DNA of 64,000 bases, from contig OY755237.1 in the NCBI GenBank assembly GCA_963576725.1, forward strand, positions 59,945,873 to 60,009,872, given 5' to 3'. This stretch comes from Azorinus chamasolen. Lineage: Eukaryota; Mollusca; Bivalvia; Cardiida; Solecurtidae. The notes under the pieces were generated by a model. That model was given only the letters and a program-made list of their open reading frames with translations, ran no database searches and was not told the origin of the DNA. Each line of letters opens with the position of its first letter. Within the stretch, counting starts at the first letter, position 1. Positions 43,765 through 54,600 of this stretch are shown here, one piece after another. The translations under genes were made by a program, and so were the position numbers.

Positions 43765-45545
43765 GAGAGTCGTCACGGGTGACAAATGCCCGCAAAGTGT
43801 TTGACACCGAAATGCATTTTGTCGGAAAAACAATACAATGTAATGCAGGTGTAACATGAAATTTTGATGCTGTTAAAAATGACACAGGAGTCAGTTCTTA
43901 ACATTAGAAACAGAACTTTTGACGATTATGATAGCTAAGAAGCAGTGAAGACCCAGTAGCTCCTACAGGAGCTGTCTGATATGGGTCTATATTGTTATAA
44001 TGCTGTAATTCATCTCAAAGTTTTGACACTGCAGGTATTTGAACAGCATGGTCTACCCATGTACGAATAGTATTTAGAGCTCTTTATAATGTCTGATTCA
44101 TGCTAATGTAGTAGCAAACAGTGTAGACCCTGTAGTTTGATTTGGGTCTACACTGTTTGCCTAAACATAACTGTTTAATACTAACAAATTACAAATTTAT
44201 AATCTGTGACTGATAAGGTATAGGAGATATGCTCCGGACAAGCTTTTAGTAAAATCAAGGTCAAAGGTCAAGGGCATATTGACCTGAAAATTGTACGCGA
44301 CACTCCGCCATCCCAAGATGAACTCACACACCAAATTTGGAATCCGTAGCTGGTAAGGTATAGGAGATATGCTCTGGACAAGCTTTTTGTATCTGGTAAG
44401 GTATAGGAGATTTCCTCCGGACTGTAAAATTGAGGTCAAAGGTCAAGGTCAAGGTCAGTGACCTGAAAATGGTAAACGACTCTCCGCCATCCCAAGATGA
44501 ACTCACAAACCAAAATTGGAATCAATAGCTGGTAAGGTATAGGAGAAATGCTCCAGACAAGCTTTGTGTAAAATCGAGGTCAAAGGTCAAGGTCACAGTG
44601 ACCTACCAGAAAATGGTACGCGACACACCGCCATCCCAAGATAAACTCACACTCCAAATTTGAAATCCGTTGCGGGTAAGGTATAGGAGATATGCTCCGG
44701 ACAAGCTTTTTGTAAAATCGAGGTCAAAGGTCAAGGTCACAGTGACCTGGAAATGATACGCGACATTCCTCCATCCCAAGATGAACTCACACACCAAATT
44801 TGGAATCCGTAGCTGGTAAGGTATAGGAGATATGCTCCGGACAAGCTTTTTGTAAAATCGGTCAAAGGTCAAGGTCAAGGTCACAGTGACCCGAAAATGG
44901 TACGCGACACTCCGCCATCTCAAGGTGATCTCACACACCAAATTTGGAATCCGTATCTCGTAAGGTATAGGAGATATGCTCTGGACAAGCTTTTTGTAAA
45001 ATCGGTCAAAGGTCATGGTCAAGGTCACAGTGATCTGAAAATGGTACGCGACACTCCTCCATCCCAAGATGAACTCACACACCAAATTTGGAATCCTTAG
45101 CTGGTAAGGTATAGGAGATATACTCCGGACAAGCTTTTTGTAGCTGGTAAGGTATACGCTTTTTTAAAATCGAGGTCAAAGGTCAAGGTTAAGGTCACAG
45201 TGACCTGGAAATGGAACGCGACACTCCGCCATCCCAAGATGAACTCACAACCAAATTTGGAATCTGTAACTGGTAAGGTAAAGGAGATATGCTCCGGACA
45301 AGCTTTTTGTAAAATCAAGGTCAAAGGTCAAGGTCAAGGTCACAGTGACATGAAAATGGTACGCGACACTCCACCATCCCAAGATGAACTCACACACCAA
45401 ATTTGGTATCCGTAGCTGATGTGACAAAGGAAATATACTCCGGACAAAAGGTACACACACCCACACACCCACACACCCACCCACACACCCACCCACGCAC
45501 GGTGCGATCACTATATGCCGCCAAAGCCTAGCTTTGGGGGCATAA
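43765..45545. repeat. Intronic repeat block with ~145-bp satellite (copy i)
   Basis: A unique-looking left part (43765-44200, with two foldbacks) is followed by about eight units containing AGGTATAGGAGATATGCTCC, GGACAAGCTTTTTGTAAAAT, GGTCAAAGGTCAAGGTCA and TACGCGACACTCCGCCATCC. Then come an ACACCC microsatellite and a terminal foldback TATGCCGCCAAAGC / GCTTTGGGGGCATA. The whole block recurs at 59945-61745. Confidence 0.8.
44112..44162. repeat. Short foldback repeat
   Basis: GCAAACAGTGTAGACCC ... GGGTCTACACTGTTTGC forms a perfect 17-bp inverted repeat around a 15-16-nt centre. A near-identical copy occurs at 60630-60678. Confidence 0.8.
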
Positions 45546-46044
45546 AAAGTACATGTAAACAGTATAGTAAAATATTGTTTTACTTTCCAAAAACACATTA
45601 AACTGATAACAATTGCTTAATCATCATCCGCTTTCGCCTTTTGGCATACTTGACAATATATTTTGAATCTTTTCCAGGTCCAAATTAGATCAAAGTCAAA
45701 TTGATGTTGGATGCTATGTGTGAATTTTTAAAGTACCAAGGCAACAACTTTGTAAGTATCCATCATTCTAGTAAACAGTGTTGATGTCAGATGACATGGT
45801 AAACTCTGGCTAATATTGTACACAAGCACGGAGGAACGGACACACGAACAGGTCAATTACTAACTGTCCCTGACATCACCAGATGCCGGGGCGATACAAT
45901 ACGTTAGAGACTAACTAAAGTAACTGTAGTTGATTTACCTATGTCCTAGATAAATTCTTTTTTATTATTATTTATCTATATATAAGTATTAAATATATTT
46001 TATTTTAAATGTTCTATAATTTACGCATTATTGTACATAAAATG

Positions 46045-46135
46045 TATCCTTGTGAAGCGCTTTTGAACGCACATAACCTGTATGAAAAGAGCGCTATATA
46101 AATGTGGTATAATAATAATAATTATAATAATTTCC
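46045..46135 (+). mobile_element. Solo 3' tail of the CR1/L2-type LINE
   Basis: AGCGCTTTTGAACGCACATA ... AAGAGCGCTATATAAATGTG plus TAATAATAATAAT matches 24650-24730. This is an extremely 5'-truncated insertion. Confidence 0.8.
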
Positions 46136-46332
46136 CTTTAAATCTTCGATGACGTCAAACCAAAATCTTGCATGGGCAATATATACCGCATAATAGAAAT
46201 TATTTATATTTCTTCTTTTTTCGTGAAAGAATTGTTCTTGAAAAATAAAAAAGTATATGTAATGTAAAGTAGAACAATAACAAGTATTTATGCATTGGAC
46301 TAAATATCTATTAGCGTACGGCATGGTATATA

Positions 46333-47090
46333 CAGCAAAACCTCTGAAATCCGATCCTTTGCGGACAGCAGAAAGGTTCGTTTTAAGGAACTTTTGAAGC
46401 CATTGAACACAAGATGAATTTGCAGTGGCTTACTCTTTCCTTCATTTAAACGTGTTTTCGCGCATCTGCAGAATAGACCCGGAGCAGACGTCTCTATAGG
46501 TACCGTCTGACCAGCGTCTGTTCTGTTTGCTAATGGAATTCCATAGATATGTTTCTTTAGTAATTACAATGCCCCCCCCCCCTTCCAAAATTGCATTATA
46601 ACGGTTCCGTCGATGAATATTCAGAAGATATTTGAATAAATATAGAACATGGAAAAGGTTAAGAAAAACTGACAGCTAAGTGCAGGACTACAGTAATGCA
46701 TGCAGCGCATTAGTGAGCTTTCTGCATTACCGTTGTCCTGCATTAACCCATTCCTTGTTATTGACGCCTTTTGGTGCCTATGTAAAAGTCACTTTTTGAA
46801 ACCATTGTGTTAATCGATAAATGTGATAAATGTTATTATCACAAATGGTTTCAAAACTACACAATTATATAAGATCTTTTTAATAGTAAATGTTCATTTT
46901 CAGTAGATTTTTTTCAAAAAGATTGGGTCGAAAATAGCTTATGCGGAAATGGGTTAAACACATCCAATAAGCATATTACATACTTTACTGAGGGGCCAAT
47001 AAGTATGTAGAATAAATATTTTGGAACGAGAAATGTGCTCGGTTTCAGAGAATTCCAGTTGTCGAATCCCGGTTTACGGAGGCTTCATTG
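46333..47090. mobile_element. TIR element, 758 bp, TA target site
   Basis: The ends CAGCAAAACCTCTGAAATCC and GGTTTACGGAGGCTTCATTG are imperfect inverted repeats flanked by TA on both sides. Internally there is a foldback GCAGGACTACAGTAATGCA / TGCATTACCGTTGTCCTGC (46683-46733) and another short foldback at 46468-46532. No transposase is present. Confidence 0.6.
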
Positions 47091-47833
47091 TATATGTTGG
47101 TTTGAATGTACTAACTGAAAACGTACAAGATTGTAATAATTCAATTTCTTTTATTGCTCTTTTCAAAGTCTAATGGAATGATGACATAATTAATAAGAGT
47201 AAGATAATGACCATACCTTGGTTATTGTCCATGTTTCTATAGGTGATAATGTTTGCTTGGCATCTACAGGTTTATCGTGATAATAACTACGGTCTAATAC
47301 GGTGTCTATAGATTTAAAAAGCGCACGTGAATACAGTAGTAAATTGCGAGGATCACGTGTTAGTCATATATTATTGTTGATAACTAACAGCTGACGATAA
47401 TTTAGTCTGAGAATCGGATTTTGTATTTATCAGTTGCAATCAAGAGTAAGAATTAATTGATATACATATTTTTTATTAGAAAACAATGAGCCCTAACGTA
47501 GACAACGCCTGTTGCGTTTATTATTAATCGCTACCAGAACACCCCGACTTTCATGATTATCCAAGACTTGTGCTGGCTACATTAGACACACTGCATGATG
47601 TTCGAAGACGACTTATTGAAAAGTTTGGAAACCGTGAAACACCTATATGCTGGAAGAGACCTTTTTGATTTATTTTCAAACAAAAGGTATGAATTATTAT
47701 AAATTACTGGCGAGAGTCCTGAATCCTTCCTAGAACTTGTAAATGTGATTAAATTGATTGAAAGGCCGGACAATGTGTTATCTAGAAAGAACAGAGTGTT
47801 GTTAGTTGGCATGTGGTTAAGAACATACCCTAC

Positions 47834-48180
47834 TTACCGGATGCTGTCAACCATTAGTAGAACGCCGATATCTAAATCAGAGAGATCGGAATAAGCCAAT
47901 TTGATAACAGAAGCAATCAACCGAGAGATGGAAGATACCGAAATGTCATTCCGACCTTTGATAGGGATAAAAAGCCTCTTTCTACTTTCCCTCAACGTTT
48001 GAACCTTTTTCAGATAGAACTTGAGAGATCTAACTGAACAAAGAGTACGATCAGGATCCGAGTGATCTAGGTATCGAGAGAGACTGGGAGTCACAAAAGG
48101 ATCTCAGGCAACCGACGGGAGCTGAGTTTTAGCCAGGAAACCTCATTGGCATAACAGAGTGACTGAGTCACCAGATTTCC
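47834..48180 (-). pseudogene. Tyrosine recombinase fragment (DIRS-like)
   Basis: The minus strand reads LAKTQLPS, a stop, DPFVTPSLSRYL, then LCSVRSLKFYLKKVQTLRES, RKRLFIPIKGRNDISVSSIS and RLIASVIKLAY. The LCPVRAL...YL...RKRLFIP pattern matches the central part of DIRS-type tyrosine recombinases. The catalytic His/Tyr half is missing. It is complementary in extent to the fragment at 18310. Confidence 0.65.
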
Positions 48181-48352
48181 AGTGATTAAATCCTTCTTCT
48201 AAAATGTTCCTGTTTGCTAGTAAATGATCCAGTTCGATAGATTGATTCAAAGAGGCTGGGTCTAAAATAGCCTATGGGGGAATGAGTTAATCTCAATTGC
48301 TATGTGCATATTGGACACGTATGTCTAAAGTTCACTTATTGCCAGGACTTAC

Positions 48353-48497
48353 CTGATTTCTGGTGGAACAGTTTGAGCACCAGTCTTACTCTATCTGTCG
48401 TTCTTACTGTATTTTCTTGTTTGTCCTTAACCATAGACAAGGCAGCCTGAACACAGGACAACACCAGACCACGAAGATTCAGACTCTTTCTAGACGC
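48353..48497 (-). CDS. Exon of a probable RNF213-like E3 ligase gene
   Basis: The acceptor TTTTTTGTATTGTAG and the consensus donor CAG|GTAAGT bound 145 bp open only in frame 0: SRKSLNLRGLVLSCVQAALS, MVKDKQENTVRTTDRVRLVL, KLFHQK. The CVQAAxSMxKD...R(x)RxxLxLxL pattern fits the RNF213 E3 region. Its one-base overhang matches the two-base start of the exon at 42524-42677, which implies a 5.7-kb intron. Confidence 0.7.
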
Positions 48498-48642
48498 CTA
48501 CAATACAAAAAATATGTGTATGAGATCAGTTTATTTCTCTTCCCTACACATCTGTTATTCCTTAGCTCATACAATACAATATACATGTATACTTTATCAC
48601 CATATATCACCCTTCACTCCATAAATACGCCTTTATATGCCT

Positions 48643-48721
48643 TTGCAAACAATGTGGACCAAAATCAGACAGCTCCTATATGACGAAATGAGTCATCTGA
48701 TTAGGGTCTAATCTCTTTGCT
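48643..48721. repeat. Short foldback repeat
   Basis: TTTGCAAACAATGTGGACCA ... ATCAGACAGCTCC ... CATCTGATTAGGGTCTAATC TCTTTGC. It lies about 150 bp upstream (transcript sense) of the exon at 48353-48497. Confidence 0.7.
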
Positions 48722-48913
48722 TATGATAGAATACACATATTATTATACGGTTTCTGCAATGACCATAAGTTCCAGCGTGTATTTATTATTATAATAAATA
48801 GTTTAATACATATTCATGATGTCATTTCTTATATGAATATTCATGGAGTAAATGGTTAAGCCTGTCTCCTTTCTCACTCTATCCTTCTCCATATCTCATT
48901 CTCTCCCCTCCTT

Positions 48914-49205
48914 AGTAGTGGCCGAGTGGTTATGGTCTTTGACTGACAATCGCTTAGCACCTCATCGCTGTGGGTTAGAATCCCGGTCTTGGTATTTCAA
49001 TTTTGCATGTGAGGAAGCCTTCCAACTGGCTTGCGGTAGGTCGGTGGGTCTACCTAGATCTGCTTCTGTGCACTAAACAATGCAATTTGTTCCGTGTACA
49101 GAAGAACCTCTGGGATATTCCTCCACCTCTAATTAGCTGGACGTCGTGATATGATGTATTAAAAGTTGTTAAAACGACGTAAACCCCGATAAAAAAACCC
49201 AAACT
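48914..49205 (+). mobile_element. tRNA-derived SINE with conserved core
   Basis: The head has a Pol III A box GTGGCCGAGTGG and a B box GGGTTAGAATCCC (48971-48984) from a Leu/Ser-type tRNA. The core CATGTGAGGAAGCCTTCCAA ... GCTTGCGGTAGGTCGGTGG is shared by many mollusc SINEs. The body ends in an A-rich stretch near 49190-49203. A specific family name was not assigned. Confidence 0.75.
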
Positions 49206-49369
49206 TTTCTCCCAAAATCCATTTCCTCTCCTGCCATTTCCTCCATCCCTTTTGCTCTCTCTATCTCCTCTCATCTATAATTCATGATTTACTTCCAATG
49301 GCAATATAAAATACACAGTTTTCATGATAATGCATATCTGTAAATGAAATATAACATCAAAACCCCTTA

Positions 49370-49640
49370 AATATGGACAAATAGTCACATACGAAATGAC
49401 ACCGCATCAAACACTATCAAACAAGAAACGGTATAGCCACAAGACAAAACATAACAGGACGCATATCCAGACGAAAAACATTAAACATTAAGCACATTAA
49501 ATAACAAAGTGGACCATTGGCTGAAAGCAGGAGTACCGCCTTGGAACGGTCCGTTAATCAGCTGCTGGGTGGCTTAAACCTGGTTTACGGGTACCCAACC
49601 TCGCCCTTATCCCACTTTCACAACAAACGAAAGTACTGCT
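49370..49640 (-). mobile_element. Naiad 3' UTR fragment (copy-4 subfamily)
   Basis: It matches 25015-25320 in reverse-sense order: ACATACGAAATGACACCGCA, AAACATAACAGGACGCATAT, GGAGTACCGCCTTGGAACGG and GGTTTACGGGTACCCAACCT. No RT is attached. Confidence 0.75.
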
Positions 49641-50009
49641 GGAGGGCACTAACTAACCCTTACCCCCACTTTGAAAACAATAGTGTCTGCTAAATTTGGA
49701 TCTGGTGCAATTCTGCCTTCTCCATTTTCGATTGAGCTTTTTAGAAACTGTTGACTGAGTTTCAAACAGCTTTGAGACCATGAGTTACTTGGTGTCTCAT
49801 ATGAATCAAAGCTCTTCGCACATCATAAATAGTTTGATAAAGGTTAACTCTCTCAATAAAACTGTAGAACTCTTGAAATCTTGGAAATCATCTGAATGTA
49901 GATGAGATGCTGTGGAGCTCAAAACCTCCTTAGCACACAAACTGCTTAATGGTCTAATTGTGTTTAAGAAAACAAGTGAAGCAGATGGCAACAATTGGAC
50001 ATTACAAAT

Positions 50010-50965
50010 GGAACAAGAGATGTTTGTAAAACATGTATACCCCCCAGACCCCATGACCTTTGATCAAGTGACCTCAACTAAAGAGGTCATCTAGTGGTCA
50101 TGTCTAATCAACACAGCAACTTTGAAGATCCTAAGCCAAACCACTGATCATTTATTGATCTGAAAACATTTCACAAGTTAAGGTCATAGTGACCTTGACC
50201 TTTAACCTCAAAACCAATAGGGGTCATCTAGTGGTCACGACCAACCACAGCAGCAAGTTTAAAGATCCCGAACCAAACCGCTGAACAGTTATTAAAAGGA
50301 AAACATTTCATCAGTTAAGGTCATGGTGACCTTGACCTTTGATCTAGTGACCTCAAAAACAATAGGGGTCATCTAGTTGTCATGACCAACCACCGAAACA
50401 AGTTTGAAGATCCTAAGCCAAACCCTTGAGCAGTTATTGATTGGAGACCATTTCACAAGTTAAGGTCATGGTGACCTTGACCTTTGATTTATTGACCTAA
50501 AAACAGAAGGGGTCATCCAGTGGCCATGGCCAACCACCACATCAAGTTTGAAGATTCTAAGCCAGACCCTTGAGCAGTTATTGATCTGAAACCATTTAAC
50601 CAGTTAAAGTCACGGTGACCTTGACCTTTGACCTAGTAACCTCAATAACAATAGGGTCATCTAGTGGTCATGACCAACCACCACAGCAAGTTTGAAGATC
50701 CCAAGTCAAACCCTTGGGCAGTTATTGATCGGAAACTATTTCACCATTTAAGGTCATGGTGACCTTGACCTTTGACCTAGTGACCTCAAAAACAATAGGG
50801 GTCATCTGGCTGCCATGGCCAACAACCACTGGAAGTTTTAAGATTCTATGCCAAGTTGTTTATTAGTTATCTTTCTGAAACCATCGATCTACCGACCGAC
50901 CAACCGACCGACCGACCGACATGTGCAAAGCAATATAGCCCCATTTTTTCAAAAGGGGGGTATAA
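50010..50965. repeat. ~143-bp tandem repeat ending in a microsatellite and foldback
   Basis: About six units contain GGTCATGGTGACCTTGACCT, AATAGGGGTCATCTAGTGGT and CAAGTTTGAAGATCCTAAGC. The array ends with (CGAC)n at 50890-50920 and the foldback TAGCCCCATTTTTTC / AAAAGGGGGGTATA. Confidence 0.75.
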
Positions 50966-51452
50966 AAATAGTCAAACAGGGAGAACCACATACGAAATGA
51001 CACCGTATCAAGCACAATCAAACAAGAAACGGTACAGCAACAAGACAAAACATAACAGGACGCACATCAAGACGGAAACATTAAATATTAAGCATATTAA
51101 ACAATAAAGTTGACCATAGGCTGAAAGCAGGAGTACCACCTTGGAACAGTCAGTAGCCAAAACGGCTAATGTGGGCTTAAACCTGGTTACGGGTACCCAA
51201 CCTCGCTCTTATCCCACTTTCACCAAAGTCAAAATGTAAATATAATTCCCCTCCAGACAACGTCTGCCAAGATCAAACGATTTTAAAATAAACGCAAGAG
51301 GTAAACAAGCGACGGCATCATTTAAATGACGTCATAACTTAACAGTACGGGATAATATATGAAACATTTCTACACCGATATTTTTAAAAAAGAGAAATCG
51401 CAAGAAAATATAAATACAAGTGGATACTAAATATGTTCAACTGTTTTATATC

Positions 51453-51881
51453 TGTAGCCGGGTAGAGATTATGGTGAAATAAATTGATAGGCTTTACTGT
51501 GAGGCTAGGTAGCTTAGTCGGTAGAGTGTTGGCATGGTAAGCCATAGGCCCTGGGTTCGAGTCCCAGTCGAGTCACAACTTTTTATCCATGTTACATTTG
51601 GCGCCCAACATAAATAACCCATGATGTGATTATATGAAGATGATATGAAGCTTATATGAAGATAATGTGTAATAATAAGAAACTCGTGTGTTCTTTGAGT
51701 AAGAATTCGGGACGAATTCTTGTGCAGAGGGGGTATGTGTAGCCAGATAGAGATTATGGTGAAATAAGTTGATATGCTTTACTGTGTGGCTTGGTAGCTC
51801 AGTAGGTAGAGTGTTGTCATGGTAAGCCAGAGGACCTGGGTTCGAGTCCCAGTCGAGTCCTAAATTTTTCACCATGTTACA
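51453..51881 (+). mobile_element. TRIM: miniature LTR retrotransposon with tRNA-like LTRs
   Basis: Two gapless 144-bp direct repeats (51453-51596 and 51738-51881, about 16 mismatches) start TGTAGCC and end TGTTACA. They are flanked by the 4-bp target duplication TATC (51449-51452 and 51882-51885). The 141-bp internal part begins two bases after LTR1 with the primer-binding-site-like TGGCGCCCAAC and ends with a polypurine tract AGAGGGGG four bases before LTR2. No coding capacity. Each LTR contains a tRNA-like sequence with A and B boxes. Confidence 0.85.
51501..51578 (+). repeat. tRNA-like sequence inside LTR1 (and 51786-51863 in LTR2)
   Basis: A box TAGCTTAGTCGG (51510), anticodon-like stem TGGC-ATGGTAA-GCCA (anticodon GGT, Thr-like), B box GGTTCGAGTCC (51554) and a perfect T-arm CTGGG/CCCAG. 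The acceptor stem pairs poorly (about 4 of 7), so it is not a normal tRNA gene. Confidence 0.7.
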
Positions 51882-52945
51882 TATCGAAAAGAATAAAATT
51901 GACATCGTAGACATGTATCCGATGACTATTCAGAGGCTAGAGTAACTGTGAAGAAGTCATTTGGTGTACGACAGAACTGGCAAAATACAAATATCCAATT
52001 TCCTCCTTACGTAAACGGGTTTAAGAGGAAATCTTCATAGAGTACCGAGTCTTTTCTGTCGATGCACAAGCAAAGAGGAAAGCATAATGACCAACTGTGA
52101 AGGGACCGACCGCCAAACTTGTAGTTTGATGCAATATAGAGGGGTCATAACCCTTTTTAATAAATTGTTTTATAACGTTTGAACAAACAAAGTATCAAAA
52201 TATGTGTGTCCAACAACTTTTCGAGGTTTGTAAATGACTTCACCGTAAAACTCCGGATGCGAAATACCTAACTTTAGAAAAGCGCGTAAATTGTATTTGC
52301 TGATGATTAGAACATTAGCATGGTAAACTTTTGAAATGGGGATAGTTAACTATTTTAAAATTAAAGTCATCCCTTTTGTCATAAATTCCAGAAGAAACTG
52401 TTCCATTGTTTATAGATACATTTAAATCTAAAATGGCTACAGATATGTCAGAACTATGCTCTTTATTTATCTTGTGTTCTTTAGGGTAGATTGGGGTTAT
52501 CATAGAATCAAATAATTGGTTATCAATATTAAATATTTCGTCTGAATAGCGTACTGTATCGTTAAAAGCATTGATGACATCCGCCTGTGAATCGGTTTTA
52601 AGGTTAAGGATAACATCCCGTTCATAACATTACAAAAACAGGTCTGCAATTAAAGGAGCACAGTTGGTTCCCATGGGAATATCAATGACCTGGCGATATA
52701 CACAATTACCAAAGCGAACGAATATATTGTCTAACAGAAACGTAATTGCGTCACAAAGATCTAAGCATGTCAGGGAGGTATATGTATTTGTAATGCCATT
52801 GATAAAGAACGCATGTCTAGAATTACAGGCAATAAATGCTACGTTTTTCTCTTTCAAATGTTTTATTTGTAAGGTTTGAAAGTTTGATCTTTATTAGATC
52901 GTGTGGTAAAGTGGTATAAAGTGTAGAAAATCGTATGTGCTTATA

Positions 52946-53120
52946 CAGTAAAGCTCACTTATAACGACGTCCCCGGGACCCTCTGATTTCTTTCGTTATA
53001 TCCAAATTCCGTTATATCAGGTCCGTTTTACTATATGTAATCAGAGAGGGGGGGATAAATTCTAATTTGTTAAAAGCAGTATTTCGTTATATCCAAGTTC
53101 GTTATAAGTGAGCTTCATTG
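52946..53120. mobile_element. 175-bp MITE, relative of the element at 19204
   Basis: The ends CAGTAAAGCTCACTTATAAC and GTTATAAGTGAGCTTCATTG match the TIRs of the 1.35-kb element. It sits in the Naiad copy-6 sequence at a TA; the second TA has become TT. Confidence 0.8.
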
Positions 53121-53217
53121 TTGTGTCAGCTTGGTGTTTCCTGTTTTTTAATTTAGTTAAAACCTCATTGGAGTTTTTATAGACCAAAAAACATGTTAAT
53201 TCCTGAATTCCCATAAG

Positions 53218-53345
53218 GTGCTAGGGGGCGTGAGCAGTGTTGCACATTCAATTACTGCTCATGAACAGACTCAATAAAACCGAGTCTGCAATGTTCTCTT
53301 TTTGTGTTGATTTTTTTGCTTTCGGGGGATCACCACCCTTCAGAA
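53218..53345. repeat. Dispersed repeat inserted in Naiad copy 6
   Basis: Reverse-orientation match to 17945-18060: GTGAGCAGTGTTGCAC, TTACTGCTCATGAACAGACT, and GCTTTCGGGGGATCACCACC plus CTTC. Confidence 0.65.
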
Positions 53346-53464
53346 TTTATCACAGTAACGCTTGACATGTTCTTTGACCACAGTTAGACACGATGTAATT
53401 AGTTTGGACAGTGTAGTAGTCGTGCATGAGACCGAGTTTGCTATAACCCTTTACCTAATAGATA

Positions 53465-54600
53465 TTTCTATAAAACAAGAGGGCCATGATGGCCCTTAAT
53501 CGATCATCTGATTACTATAGATTTATGCATACACTGTATTTCTATGTAAAATATGTCAGCTTCAGATTGGGGCAAATATGAAACAAAAGGCCGTTATCTT
53601 GGTAATATCAAAGGTTAGGCCTTACAGTTTCGGAGAAGAAGATCTGTAATAATACGCACCAGGGCGGGGCCATTTTTGGTCCGAGGTCATATTTGAACAA
53701 TATGATAAGAAGACCATTAGATAATGCTACACATCACATATAAAAGATCTAGGCCTTACAGTTTTAGAGAAGAAATTGTTTTAAGTGTTTCCTATGATAA
53801 CCTGATACGCGGCACCATATTTAGTCTGAGTCATTATTTGAATTTTTTTGTAGAGGACCATTAGATGACGCTATATATTAAATATGAAAGGTCTAGGTCT
53901 TACAGTTACAGAGAAGAAGATTGTTAAAGATTTTCACATGACAAACTGATAAGCTCCGGGGCGGGACAAGTTTTGGTCCGGGGTCATAATTTGAAAAAAA
54001 AAATGTAGATGACCATTAGATGATGCTACATACCAAATAGATCCAGGACTTACAGTTTCAGAGAATAAGATTTTTAAAGAGTTTTCTATGAAAAAAAATA
54101 CGCCCCAGGGAGGGGGCCATTTTTGGTCCAGGTTATAATTTTAACAACCTTATTAGAGGACCATTAGATAATGCTACATATCAAATATCGAAGACCTTGG
54201 CCTTACAATTTTAGAGAAGATTTTTTAATCTTTCCCTATGAAAATCTGATATGCCCCGGGGCGGGCCATTTTAGGTCCGGGGTCATTATTTGAACGATAT
54301 TTGTAGAGGGTCATTCGATTACGCTACATTCTAAATATCAAAAGTCTAGGTCTTACAGTTTCAGAGAAGAAGATTTTCAAAGATTTTCATATGAAAAAAT
54401 GATAAGCCCCTGGGCGGTGCCATTTTTGGTCCGGGGTCATAATCTTATTTGAAAGATCATATAATGCTACATACCAAATATCGTAGCTCCAGGCTGTGTG
54501 GTTTCAGAGAAGATATTTAAGTAAATTGTTGACGATGCTCGTTCACACGTCGCACGACACACGTCGCACGAAGACGGACGCCGAAGACAGCCCCCCGCAC
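53465..54600. repeat. Hairpin-ended tandem-repeat element
   Basis: It starts ACAAGAGGGCCATGATGGCCCT (foldback GGGCCATGATGGCCC) and continues as about six or seven units of roughly 145-160 bp (GGCCATTTTTGGTCCGGGGT, CATTAGATAATGCTACATA, CTTACAGTTTCAGAGAAGAA). It ends near a CGTCGCACGA-type stretch. The starting foldback is the reverse of the one ending the 20945-21562 element. Confidence 0.7.

Larger units (their letters stand above)
50966..53450 (-). mobile_element. Naiad copy 6, interrupted by TRIM and MITE insertions
   Basis: The minus-strand RT remnants include RQVIDIPMGTNCAPLIADLF (about 52680-52630), a TVSSGIYDKRDDFNFKIVNY segment and FINGITNTYTSLTCLDLCDA, with frameshifts and deletions. 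The 3' UTR is of the copy-4 type. Three insertions split it: the TRIM at 51453-51881, the TIR element at 52946-53120 and a dispersed repeat at 53218-53345. The degenerate SECIS region lies near 51985-52040. Confidence 0.75.

Noticed and set aside
47218..47370. Possible minus-strand exon (RDPRNLLLYSRALFK ... ETWTITK followed by a GTATGG donor)
   Set aside because: It is open and has a fair donor, but there is no clear acceptor or start, and its phase does not fit the neighbouring gene exons. I do not recognise the peptide.
51501..51578. Functional tRNA-Thr gene
   Set aside because: The acceptor stem is badly paired and the sequence is embedded in a 144-bp LTR that occurs twice, so it is a tRNA-like part of a mobile element.
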